A stretch of DNA of 5,323 bases from Fulvivirga aurantia (GTDB lineage: Bacteria > Bacteroidota > Bacteroidia > Cytophagales > Cyclobacteriaceae): contig NZ_SMMD01000665.1 in the NCBI RefSeq assembly GCF_009711475.1, positions 1-5,323 of the forward strand, written 5' to 3'. Each line of letters begins with the position of its first letter. Position 1 is the stretch's first letter. The notes beneath the pieces were generated by a model. That model worked only from the letters and a program-made list of their open reading frames with translations, did not search any database and was not told the origin of the DNA. Made by a program: the position numbers and the translations under genes. Positions 1 through 5,323 of the stretch are shown here, piece after piece.

Positions 1-1
1 C

Positions 2-808
2 TTAACCTCTGGCAAAAGCTCTTAGTTTAATTTCGGTTAACACTTGCTTTGTGTTCTGAGGAAAATCACCTTTCATCATCCAGTCGTAATAACTCGGGTC
101 TTTTTTAAATACAAGTGTAACAGGAGTATTCCTGTGTTTGCCAAAATTAAAGACCTCGATACCATCTCTGTTTAGTACAACTCTGCCTGCAAGGTCGACA
201 AGATTAGATTTGGTGAGGTTGTGAAGTGTCTCTACATCATTTTCAATGACTCCAATTTTATTACCAAGATTATCTACTACTTCCTGTCCCTGATATTTTT
301 CAACCTGAGCTTTAAGCACTTCTAGTGTAGCTTTTGTATCAGCTTCAGCACTATGTGCGTCATCTAAGGTCTTGCCACAGTAAAATTTATAAGCAGCTGA
401 TAAAGTACGCTTTTCCATCATATGGAAGATCTTTTGGGCATCAACTAACTTTCTCTTGCTCACATCAAAGTCTACACCAGCTCTGATGAATTCTTCCACA
501 AGCATAGGAACATCAAACTTTAAGATATTAAAACCAGCCAGGTCTGAGCCTTCTAAGAATTGAGCAAAACTCTTAGCTATATTTTTAAAAGTAGGACAGT
601 CTTTTATATCCTCATCATAAATACCGTGAATCAGGCTGGTTTCATGAGGAATCGCCACAGTGGGATTTACCTTATTGGTTTTAGTGATCACTTCTCCATT
701 TGGCATCACCTTTACCACAGATATTTCAACAATTCTGTCTTTTACTATATTGGTACCGGTAGTTTCTAGGTCAAAAAATGTAAGCGGGTTCTTTAAATGC
801 AATGTCAT
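2..808 (-). CDS. DnaQ-like DEDDh 3'-5' exonuclease with ExoX-like C-terminal domain
   Basis: Complete 268-residue protein; the stop codon is the TAA read from bases 4-2. It is expected to remove nucleotides from DNA 3' ends in the cytoplasm, using two metal ions. Visible DEDDh residues: ExoI motif FFDLETTGTN (D13, E15), ExoII motif GFNILKFDVPML (D99), and ExoIII motif HSAEADTKAT (H152, D157), which together complete the active site. After the exonuclease domain (about 8-170) and a linker, residues about 215-262 hold FGKHRNTPVTLVFKKDPSYYDWMM, which resembles the small C-terminal domain found on exonuclease X-like proteins (FGK...DPxYxxW pattern). It has no polymerase, BRCT or helicase part. 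The gene starts 22 bp after mpl on the same strand with no terminator between, so cotranscription is likely. Whether it is the replicative proofreading subunit or a repair or turnover nuclease cannot be told from sequence; the ExoX-like tail favours the latter. Family call is firm, the specific role is not. Confidence 0.92.
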   Translation of the reverse strand: MTLHLKNPLTFFDLETTGTNIVKDRIVEISVVKVMPNGEVITKTNKVNPTVAIPHETSLIHGIYDEDIKDCPTFKNIAKSFAQFLEGSDLAGFNILKFDVPMLVEEFIRAGVDFDVSKRKLVDAQKIFHMMEKRTLSAAYKFYCGKTLDDAHSAEADTKATLEVLKAQVEKYQGQEVVDNLGNKIGVIENDVETLHNLTKSNLVDLAGRVVLNRDGIEVFNFGKHRNTPVTLVFKKDPSYYDWMMKGDFPQNTKQVLTEIKLRAFARG

Positions 809-830
809 TGTTACGAAAAGTGTCTTCTCT

Positions 831-2195
831 TTAAATAATATCTTTTAGGTCTTCAAAATTGAGCTGGTTAAATGTGCCAGAGCTCATCATGAGGAGGTTT
901 TTGTCAGTCCAGTTTTGTTGCTTTAGGAAATCGAGCATTTTGTTTGAGTCATCGAAAACCTCAAGCCTTGGTTCTGCAAAAGCTTTCTTTATCTCCTCAG
1001 CAGAAATTGGCTCTAATTTTTTATGTGCGATGGTTCTAGGATTGAAATAGATAACCGGTTGGTTGGCATATTTCATGGTTCCTTTGTATTCGTTTAAAAA
1101 GTCCTTATTCAAACTACTGAAAGTATGTAACTCAAGGCAGGCTATTAACTCTCTTTCCGGGTGCTGCTCTTTAACAGCGAGGGTAGTGGCTTTTACTTTT
1201 GATGGGGCGTGGGCATAATCTTTAAAAATCGAAGAGTTGCCATTTTCTTTTACCAACTCAAGCCTTTTGTCAGCCCCTTCAAAGCTAGGAATCGCCTGAT
1301 AGAACTGGTCTTCAGATATCCCGATTTTTTTCAGTACTTCTTTAGCCCCGTTGATATTTTGTAGGTTGTGCTTGCCAAATAATTTGGTATGAATACGATC
1401 ATTTCCTACAGTCAGGTATGTTTCCCCATTTTCTATGATGTGAGCATGTGTCTGGTAAGGAAGTCTATGCACGTCTTCTCGCTCTTTGTTTCCAATAACT
1501 GTTGCCATTGCATCTTCTTCGCAATACGCTAAAGAGCCTCCTTTTGGGGTAGCATCGGCAAAAATTTCAAATTGCTTCATATACTCATCTTCATTTGGGA
1601 ATACATTGATATGATCCCATGCAATGCCACTGATGAGTCCGATATGGTGATGGTATTTTAAGAATTTAGGCGTTGGGTCAGTTGGAGATGATAAATATTC
1701 GTCACCTTCTATAATAATAATAGGAGCATCTGAAAGGCGCACCATGGTGTCAAACCCTTTGATATGAGCACCTACAGCATAATCAAATTCCCGGTCAAAA
1801 TACTTCAACACATGCATAATGATTGAGGTAATGGTAGTCTTGCCATGGCTACCAGCTATCACCACACGCTGCTTGTCCTCAGATCGCTCAGAAATGTACT
1901 CAGGAAAAGAGTAAATCTTAATACCTAAATCTTTGGCTTTTTTAAGCTCTGGGTTGTCTTCTCTGGCGTGCATACCTACGACTACGGCATCGAGATCGTT
2001 TGTTATTCTATCTTCATTCCATCCCTCAGTTTCAGGGAGTAGGTTATGATCGGCCAGATGAGAGCGAGATGGCTCAAAAATTTCATCATCTGAGCCAGTA
2101 ATCTTATGACCAGCGCTGTGTAAGGCGATTGCCAGGTTATGCATAATACTACCGCCTATGGCTATAAAATGAATTTTTTGAGGAGATTCAGTCAT
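831..2195 (-). CDS. mpl: Mpl-like UDP-N-acetylmuramate:tripeptide ligase (Mur ligase family, peptidoglycan recycling)
   Basis: 454-residue cytoplasmic Mur ligase. Mpl joins the recycled peptide L-Ala-gamma-D-Glu-meso-Dap to UDP-MurNAc with ATP, bypassing MurC, MurD and MurE. The N-terminal Rossmann-like UDP-binding domain has IHFIAIGGSIMHNLAIAL (about 8-25) and GHKITGSDD (29-37). The central ATPase domain has the P-loop GSHGKTT (115-121), EGDEY (163-167) and SGIAWDHINVFP (189-200). The C-terminal domain starts after FGKHNLQNINGA (273-284) and has KDYAHAPSKVKAT (325-337) and LELHTFSSLN (354-363). Length and the GGSIMHNLA nucleotide-binding loop fit Mpl or Bacteroidota 'peptidoglycan synthetase' proteins better than MurC, which normally has a GIGGxGMSG loop. 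A MurC-like L-alanine ligase is the main alternative. The start ATG at 2195-2193 has no Shine-Dalgarno but lies shortly after a TAnnTTTG element. It is divergent from dnaB and heads the probable mpl-exonuclease operon. Confidence 0.88.
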   Translation of the reverse strand: MTESPQKIHFIAIGGSIMHNLAIALHSAGHKITGSDDEIFEPSRSHLADHNLLPETEGWNEDRITNDLDAVVVGMHAREDNPELKKAKDLGIKIYSFPEYISERSEDKQRVVIAGSHGKTTITSIIMHVLKYFDREFDYAVGAHIKGFDTMVRLSDAPIIIIEGDEYLSSPTDPTPKFLKYHHHIGLISGIAWDHINVFPNEDEYMKQFEIFADATPKGGSLAYCEEDAMATVIGNKEREDVHRLPYQTHAHIIENGETYLTVGNDRIHTKLFGKHNLQNINGAKEVLKKIGISEDQFYQAIPSFEGADKRLELVKENGNSSIFKDYAHAPSKVKATTLAVKEQHPERELIACLELHTFSSLNKDFLNEYKGTMKYANQPVIYFNPRTIAHKKLEPISAEEIKKAFAEPRLEVFDDSNKMLDFLKQQNWTDKNLLMMSSGTFNQLNFEDLKDII

Positions 2196-2215
2196 TGTCG
2201 ATTTAGATTAAGCTT

Positions 2216-2223
2216 CAAAAGTA
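2216..2223 (-). promoter_or_regulatory. Candidate Bacteroidota -7 promoter element for mpl
   Basis: Read on the minus strand, bases 2223-2216 are TACTTTTG, an exact match to the Bacteroidota primary-sigma -7 consensus TAnnTTTG. It sits 20 bp ahead of the mpl ATG, which predicts a very short leader of about 15 bases. The -33 part is poor: the nearest upstream TTG on this strand is at 2250-2248, giving a 24-base spacer instead of the usual 19-21 or so. Assigned by motif and position only. Confidence 0.5.
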
Positions 2224-2268
2224 AAGATAAAAAATTATAATCCGAGGCAATTTTATTGCTTTCCAGAT

Positions 2269-2372
2269 TGTTGATAACTTATGTGGATATAAGAATTTTT
2301 TGTTAATAACCTGATGATTTTTCAACATACTTATCCACATCGTGTGTATAATTTTTTTTTAATTGTTGATAA
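2269..2372. other. AT-rich DnaA-box cluster; candidate oriC or DnaA-regulated region
   Basis: The divergent mpl-dnaB gap contains six DnaA-box-like 9-mers within 104 bp. Compared with TTATCCACA (reverse TGTGGATAA) they are: 2269-2277 TGTTGATAA (8/9), 2282-2290 TGTGGATAT (8/9), 2301-2309 TGTTAATAA (7/9), 2331-2339 TTATCCACA (perfect, plus orientation), 2343-2351 TGTGTATAA (8/9), and 2364-2372 TGTTGATAA (8/9). Only 24 of the 104 bases are G or C, and a run of nine T (2352-2360) lies between the last two boxes, as in a DNA-unwinding element. Genes point away on both sides, as often seen around origins. DnaA is the conserved initiator that binds such boxes; that this particular site fires replication is inference. 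The alternative is DnaA control of dnaB and mpl transcription. Confidence 0.6.
2331..2351. promoter_or_regulatory. Head-to-head DnaA-box pair (imperfect 21-bp palindrome)
   Basis: A perfect box TTATCCACA (2331-2339) and an inverted 8/9 box TGTGTATAA (2343-2351) are separated by three bases (TCG). The two arms are complementary except for one pair. This is the strongest DnaA-type site in the window and sits directly against the T9 tract. Confidence 0.6.
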
Positions 2373-2465
2373 CCCGCTGGGGTAATGAGCATTTTTTTGA
2401 TTCATTTGCAGCTACCTATGATTTGGTTGTGAATTGATGTTGAAAGCGTCTGAAAACACGCCAAA

Positions 2466-2496
2466 TTGTTCGATCGCGAAATTATTTTTAGGTTTG
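2466..2496 (+). promoter_or_regulatory. Candidate Bacteroidota promoter for dnaB (TTG-N20-TAGGTTTG)
   Basis: TAGGTTTG at 2489-2496 is an exact TAnnTTTG -7 element, and TTG at 2466-2468 lies 20 bases ahead of it, a proper place for the -33 element. Transcription would begin near 2500-2503, giving an A-rich leader of about 30 bases before the ATG at 2533. This places the promoter downstream of the far-upstream in-frame starts (TTG 2434, ATG 2437) and so decides the dnaB start. Confidence 0.6.
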
Positions 2497-2532
2497 AAAA
2501 ACCAATCAGAAAACACAAGTAACAAATCGTAT

Positions 2533-4104
2533 ATGGAAAACAAATCATCGTCACTTCGGGTGGGCCACAAGTCCAATAGATTAGCCAGAGATCTTGGAGA
2601 CAGTTTAGGCAAATTACCACCACAAGCGATTGATTTGGAAGAAGCTGTTTTAGGGGCTTTGATGCTCGAAAAAGATGCTTTAACAACAGTAATCGACATT
2701 TTAAAGCCTGAAAGCTTCTACTCAGACGCTCATAAGGAAATTTACCTGGCCATCACCGAGTTATTTAACAATGCGGAACCGGTAGACATGCGTACTGTCG
2801 CTGCTAAACTTCGTAAAAACGGAAAGTTAGAAGTGATTGGCGGGTCGTACTACCTGGCAGAACTTACCTCTAAAGTAAGCTCCGCGGCCAACATCGAATA
2901 TCACGCTCGTGTGGTAATAGAAATGTCTATAAAGCGAGAGTTGATAAAGGTAGCTTCTGAGATTCATACTGATGCCTATGAAGACACGACAGACGTTTTT
3001 CACCTATTAGATAAAACTGAACAGTCGCTTTTTGAAATTTCTGAGGCAAACATTCGTAAAAATTACGATAACATGCAGTCTCTTATGGCTCAGGCGATCA
3101 CTGAGCTGGAAGAAAGAAAAAACCACACAGATGGACTCACGGGTATTGCCACAGGCTTTAGTGCATTAGACAGAGTAACTTCTGGATGGCAAAAGTCGGA
3201 TTTGGTTATTATAGCTGCCCGTCCTGGTATGGGTAAAACGGCCTTCGTTGTTTCTGCACTTAGAAACGCGGCTGTTGATTTTAATCACGCAGTGGCTATT
3301 TTCTCACTGGAGATGTCTTCTGTACAGCTGGTAAACAGGCTTATTTCTGCCGAGGCAGAGCTGGAAAGTGAAAAAATTAAAAAGGGTAGTCTTGCTGATT
3401 ATGAGTGGGAGCAGCTTATTCATAAAACAAATAAATTAAGTAAGGCGCCTATTTTTATTGATGATACTCCAGCCTTATCTATTCTGGAATTAAGAGCGAA
3501 GTGTCGAAGATTGAAAGCTCAGCACGATGTACAGCTTATTGTAATTGACTACCTGCAGCTGATGAGTGGGGATTCGTCAAAAGGTGGTGGAAACAGGGAG
3601 CAGGAGATTGCTTCAATATCCCGAGCGCTTAAGGGTATCGCCAAAGAATTAGATGTGCCTGTAATTGCACTTTCTCAGTTGAGTAGAGCTGTGGAAACAA
3701 GAGGAGGAGATAAAAGGCCTCAGCTTTCTGACCTTAGGGAATCAGGATCAATCGAGCAGGACGCGGATATGGTAATGTTCCTTTACCGACCTGAGTATTA
3801 TGGTATTACTGAAGATGAAAGTGGTATGCCAACCGTGGGTACGGGTGAGGTAATTATTGCTAAGCACAGAAACGGTTCGCTAGAGAATGTTAACCTTAAG
3901 TTTATCGGCAAGTTTACCAAATTTGCTGACCTCGATACCGGTGGATTTGGAGGAGACTTCCCGTCAGGCGGTGGTATTCCATCAGAGTTTGGTGATTCAT
4001 CTTCTAATACAATCACACTTGGTAGTAAGCTAAATGACGGAGATAGTAAAAGTGAAGACTCAGGCTTTGGGTACAGTGGTCCTGATGAAGACGCACCATT
4101 CTAA
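2533..4104 (+). CDS. dnaB: Replicative DNA helicase DnaB
   Basis: 523-residue hexameric 5'-3' helicase that unwinds DNA at the replication fork and recruits primase. The N-terminal DnaB domain begins at PPQAIDLEEAVLGALMLEKD. The RecA-like ATPase domain shows Walker A RPGMGKT (K235, T236), FSLEMS with E260, Walker B LIVIDYLQLM (D339), the sensor glutamine in ALSQLSR (Q382), SDLRESGSIEQDAD (399-412), and IIAKHRNG with K444 and R446 at the expected arginine-finger position. The ATPase motifs run on without interruption, so there is no intein. Residues from about 462 form a Gly/Ser/Asp-rich tail ending in DEDAPF, reminiscent of the acidic tip of SSB. The frame is open back to TTG 2434 and ATG 2437, but those 33 extra residues are unlike a DnaB N-terminus and contain the likely promoter, so ATG 2533 is preferred. 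No Shine-Dalgarno is visible, normal for Bacteroidota. A hairpin terminator follows. Confidence 0.97.
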   Translation: MENKSSSLRVGHKSNRLARDLGDSLGKLPPQAIDLEEAVLGALMLEKDALTTVIDILKPESFYSDAHKEIYLAITELFNNAEPVDMRTVAAKLRKNGKLEVIGGSYYLAELTSKVSSAANIEYHARVVIEMSIKRELIKVASEIHTDAYEDTTDVFHLLDKTEQSLFEISEANIRKNYDNMQSLMAQAITELEERKNHTDGLTGIATGFSALDRVTSGWQKSDLVIIAARPGMGKTAFVVSALRNAAVDFNHAVAIFSLEMSSVQLVNRLISAEAELESEKIKKGSLADYEWEQLIHKTNKLSKAPIFIDDTPALSILELRAKCRRLKAQHDVQLIVIDYLQLMSGDSSKGGGNREQEIASISRALKGIAKELDVPVIALSQLSRAVETRGGDKRPQLSDLRESGSIEQDADMVMFLYRPEYYGITEDESGMPTVGTGEVIIAKHRNGSLENVNLKFIGKFTKFADLDTGGFGGDFPSGGGIPSEFGDSSSNTITLGSKLNDGDSKSEDSGFGYSGPDEDAPF

Positions 4105-4137
4105 CAGTCATACTTTTAATATGAAAATAATTAGTTC

Positions 4138-4170
4138 AAAAGCTGTAGCCTCGCTGCAGCTTTTTCTTTT
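4138..4170 (+). terminator. Intrinsic terminator after dnaB
   Basis: AAAAGCTGTAG (4138-4148) pairs with CTGCAGCTTTT (4154-4164) around the 5-base loop CCTCG. This gives an 11-bp stem with a single G-U wobble, followed by a T-rich run (T4165, C, then TTTT to 4170). It begins 34 bp after the dnaB stop and separates dnaB from the oxidoreductase gene. Confidence 0.85.
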
Positions 4171-4234
4171 GCGGGTGGTATTGTAGCGGAAATAGTTTTT
4201 TAATAAAGCACAATGAGAGCTTCAAATTCCTTCA

Positions 4235-4242
4235 TACATTTG
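4235..4242 (+). promoter_or_regulatory. Candidate -7 promoter element for the oxidoreductase gene
   Basis: TACATTTG is an exact TAnnTTTG match that ends only four bases before the ATG at 4247. If used, transcription would start at or just after the A of the start codon, giving a leaderless or nearly leaderless mRNA. No TTG is visible at the proper -33 distance, so the element may be weak, activator-dependent or a chance match. Confidence 0.4.
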
Positions 4243-4246
4243 ATAT

Positions 4247-5239
4247 ATGAAGGCACTTGTATTAACAAAACCAGGCAATCTACAAATAGTAGAAAAAGAG
4301 AAACCTACACCTCAACAAGCAGAGGTATTAGTCAAACTGAAAGCGGCAGCACTTAATAAACGCGATCAGTTTATTAGAGAAGGCAAATACCCAAACATAC
4401 AATTAGATTCTATCTTAGGTTCTGATGGGGCCGGAGAAGTAGTTGAAGCTGGCAGCTCAAAAGAAAAGAAATGGGTAGGGAAGCAAGTTATTATAAACCC
4501 AAATATCAATTGGGGAGATAACGATGAGGTGCAGTCCAGAGAGTATACGATTTTGGGTATGCCTACCAATGGTACGTTTGCAGAATATGTATTAGTCGGG
4601 GCAGATCGCCTTGTTGAAAAACCCAAGCACTTGTCGAGTGAAGAGAGTGCAGCATTTCCTTTGGCAGGTCTAACTGCTTACAGAGCCTGTTTCCATCATG
4701 GTAAAATTAGTGAAGGAAAGAATGTGTTGATCTCTGGTTTTGGTGGGGGTGTGGCCCAGTTTGCTTTTCAGTTTGCTAAAGCAACGGGAGCCAATGTATT
4801 TGTCACTAGTGGGAGTGAGTCTAAGTTGGAACAAGCCCTTAAGATGGGAGCATCAGCTGCCTATAATTATAAAAGCAAAGATTGGTTTAAAAATTCGTGG
4901 CAATCAAAAGGAGGGTTTGATGTGGTAATCGACAGTGCCGGTGGAGATCAGATCAATGATTTTATTAAGGTGATGAAGCCTTCTGGCCGGATTGTTTTTT
5001 ATGGAGCCACCAATGGCTTGCCATCATCACTAGACATGTACAGGATGTTCTGGAACCAAATCACACTTCAAGGCTCTACCATGGGTAGCGACAAAGAATT
5101 TATTGAAATGGTAAAGTTCGTAGACAAGCATAAAATCAAGCCAATCATAGGGCTCGTAACGCCCTATGAAAACATAGTGAAAGCCCTTGACGAAATGGCT
5201 GCAAATAGAAAGACTGGTAAAATTGTAGTTAAATTTTAA
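4247..5239 (+). CDS. MDR-superfamily NAD(P)H-dependent oxidoreductase, zinc-free (quinone oxidoreductase/alcohol dehydrogenase-like)
   Basis: 330-residue medium-chain dehydrogenase/reductase, probably a soluble NAD(P)H-linked reductase; substrate unknown. The N-terminal GroES-like domain shows MKALVLTKPG, AALNKRDQFIREGKYP (35-49) and GSDGAGEVVEAG (58-69). The Rossmann domain has AAFPLAGLTAYRAC (135-148), the nucleotide loop ISGFGGGVAQFAFQFAK (162-178) and FDVVIDSAGG (224-233). The C-terminus ends in the usual NRKTGKIVVKF. The four structural-zinc cysteines seen in zinc alcohol dehydrogenases are absent: the stretch NPNINWGDNDEVQSREYTILG (84-104) keeps the lobe's frame but no cysteine. The catalytic zinc cysteine position near residue 37 is Asn, as in zinc-independent quinone reductases. 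The first Met is the natural start. The gene is monocistronic as far as visible, with a terminator upstream and a TAnnTTTG element right before it. Databases would likely name such a protein 'zinc-binding dehydrogenase', which would be misleading about metal content. Confidence 0.9.
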   Translation: MKALVLTKPGNLQIVEKEKPTPQQAEVLVKLKAAALNKRDQFIREGKYPNIQLDSILGSDGAGEVVEAGSSKEKKWVGKQVIINPNINWGDNDEVQSREYTILGMPTNGTFAEYVLVGADRLVEKPKHLSSEESAAFPLAGLTAYRACFHHGKISEGKNVLISGFGGGVAQFAFQFAKATGANVFVTSGSESKLEQALKMGASAAYNYKSKDWFKNSWQSKGGFDVVIDSAGGDQINDFIKVMKPSGRIVFYGATNGLPSSLDMYRMFWNQITLQGSTMGSDKEFIEMVKFVDKHKIKPIIGLVTPYENIVKALDEMAANRKTGKIVVKF

Positions 5240-5253
5240 GTTTAGATACCTTA

Positions 5254-5284
5254 TTTTAAATATCTGAATTATAGATATTTAAAA
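5254..5284. repeat. Perfect 12-bp AT-only-ended inverted repeat after the oxidoreductase gene
   Basis: TTTTAAATATCT (5254-5265) and AGATATTTAAAA (5273-5284) are perfect reverse complements around the loop GAATTAT. The repeat starts 14 bp after the stop codon. It could act as a weak terminator in either direction, since the arms begin with T4 and end with A4, but the stem has a single G-C pair and no T tract follows on the plus strand. An operator for a gene beyond the window is the alternative. Confidence 0.6.
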
Positions 5285-5291
5285 CGCCTTA

Positions 5292-5308
5292 TACTAAAAA
5301 TATTAGTA
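5292..5308. repeat. Short inverted repeat TACTAA-N5-TTAGTA
   Basis: TACTAA (5292-5297) and TTAGTA (5303-5308) are perfect 6-bp arms around AAATA in the very AT-rich tail of the window. It is too short to assign a role; its closeness to the larger inverted repeat hints at a regulatory region of the next gene, which is not in the window. Confidence 0.3.
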
Positions 5309-5323
5309 ATAGAAATTAGGGAT

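Larger units (their letters stand above)
2267..2373 (+). repeat. Three phased copies of TTGTTRATAAC
   Basis: ATTGTTGATAAC occurs exactly at 2267-2278 and again at 2362-2373. A third copy with one change, TTGTTAATAAC, is at 2300-2310. All three are in the same orientation. Core starts 2268, 2300 and 2363 are 32 and 63 bp apart, close to three and six turns of B-DNA, so a protein bound to each would lie on the same face of the helix. Each copy overlaps a weak DnaA-box match. Confidence 0.7.

Noticed and set aside
809..830. Terminator or promoter between mpl and the exonuclease gene
   Set aside because: The 22-bp gap has no hairpin and no TAnnTTTG element, so cotranscription is the simpler reading.
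560..1050. Plus-strand frames inside the exonuclease and mpl genes
   Set aside because: They overlap well-supported genes on the other strand and show no domain or initiation signal.
831..2195. Assignment of the ligase as MurC
   Set aside because: The N-terminal loop GGSIMHNLA and the LELHTFSSLN region fit Mpl-like proteins better; MurC remains a minor alternative.
2434..2532. Extended dnaB N-terminus from TTG 2434 or ATG 2437
   Set aside because: The added residues show no DnaB-like features, and a good Bacteroidota promoter falls inside the segment.
2402..2699. Two overlapping minus-strand reading frames of about 95 codons
   Set aside because: They lie opposite the dnaB start and its control region, have no recognisable motifs, and are explained as shadows of the dnaB coding frame.
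3200..3900. Intein in DnaB
   Set aside because: DnaB is a common intein host, but Walker A, Walker B and the later motifs are uninterrupted and correctly spaced.
3798..4016. Minus-strand reading frame opposite the dnaB tail
   Set aside because: Proline-rich product is the antisense image of the Gly-rich DnaB tail; no start signal.
4366..4928. Alternative frames inside the oxidoreductase gene
   Set aside because: Shadows of a complete MDR gene with continuous family motifs.
1..5323. Mobile element, CRISPR array, tRNA or defence system
   Set aside because: No transposase, terminal repeats, regularly spaced repeats or tRNA-like folds were seen; the genes are all ordinary housekeeping families.

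Overview
The window looks like a chromosomal segment of a Bacteroidota bacterium, probably in or near the Cytophagales (order-level placement is inference). The clues are protein style (a DnaB with a PPQAIDLEEAVLGALMLEKDALTTVI-type N-terminus, a Bacteroidota-type Mpl-like ligase), moderate to low GC, absence of clear Shine-Dalgarno sequences, and several exact matches to the Bacteroidota -7 promoter motif TAnnTTTG. No phage, IS, CRISPR, tRNA or rRNA signal was seen.

Layout. On the minus strand, reading leftwards from 2195, lie an Mpl-like muropeptide ligase (831-2195) and, 22 bp behind it, a DnaQ-like DEDDh 3'-5' exonuclease with an ExoX-like C-terminal domain (2-808); they probably form one operon. 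On the plus strand, reading rightwards, lie the replicative helicase dnaB (best start 2533, end 4104), a strong hairpin terminator (4138-4170), and a zinc-free MDR-family oxidoreductase (4247-5239), followed by an AT-only inverted repeat.

The most interesting part is the divergent gap between mpl and dnaB (2196-2532). Inside 2269-2372, a 104-bp stretch with only 24 G/C bases, sit one perfect DnaA box (TTATCCACA, 2331-2339), four 8/9 matches and one 7/9 match, plus a nine-T run. Three of the weaker boxes belong to a phased repeat TTGTTRATAAC. Genes on both sides point away from this gap. It is a candidate replication origin (oriC) or, failing that, a DnaA-controlled regulatory region for dnaB. 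Promoter-like elements flank it: TACTTTTG on the minus strand in front of mpl and TTG-N20-TAGGTTTG in front of dnaB. The latter lies inside the longest possible dnaB reading frame and so argues for the shorter start.

How the parts relate: dnaB, the proofreading-type exonuclease and the DnaA-box cluster all concern DNA replication or repair; mpl recycles cell-wall peptides; the oxidoreductase looks like an independent metabolic gene behind its own terminator and promoter. The coding genes are ordinary family members; novelty, if any, is in the intergenic region and in the SSB-like tip of DnaB.
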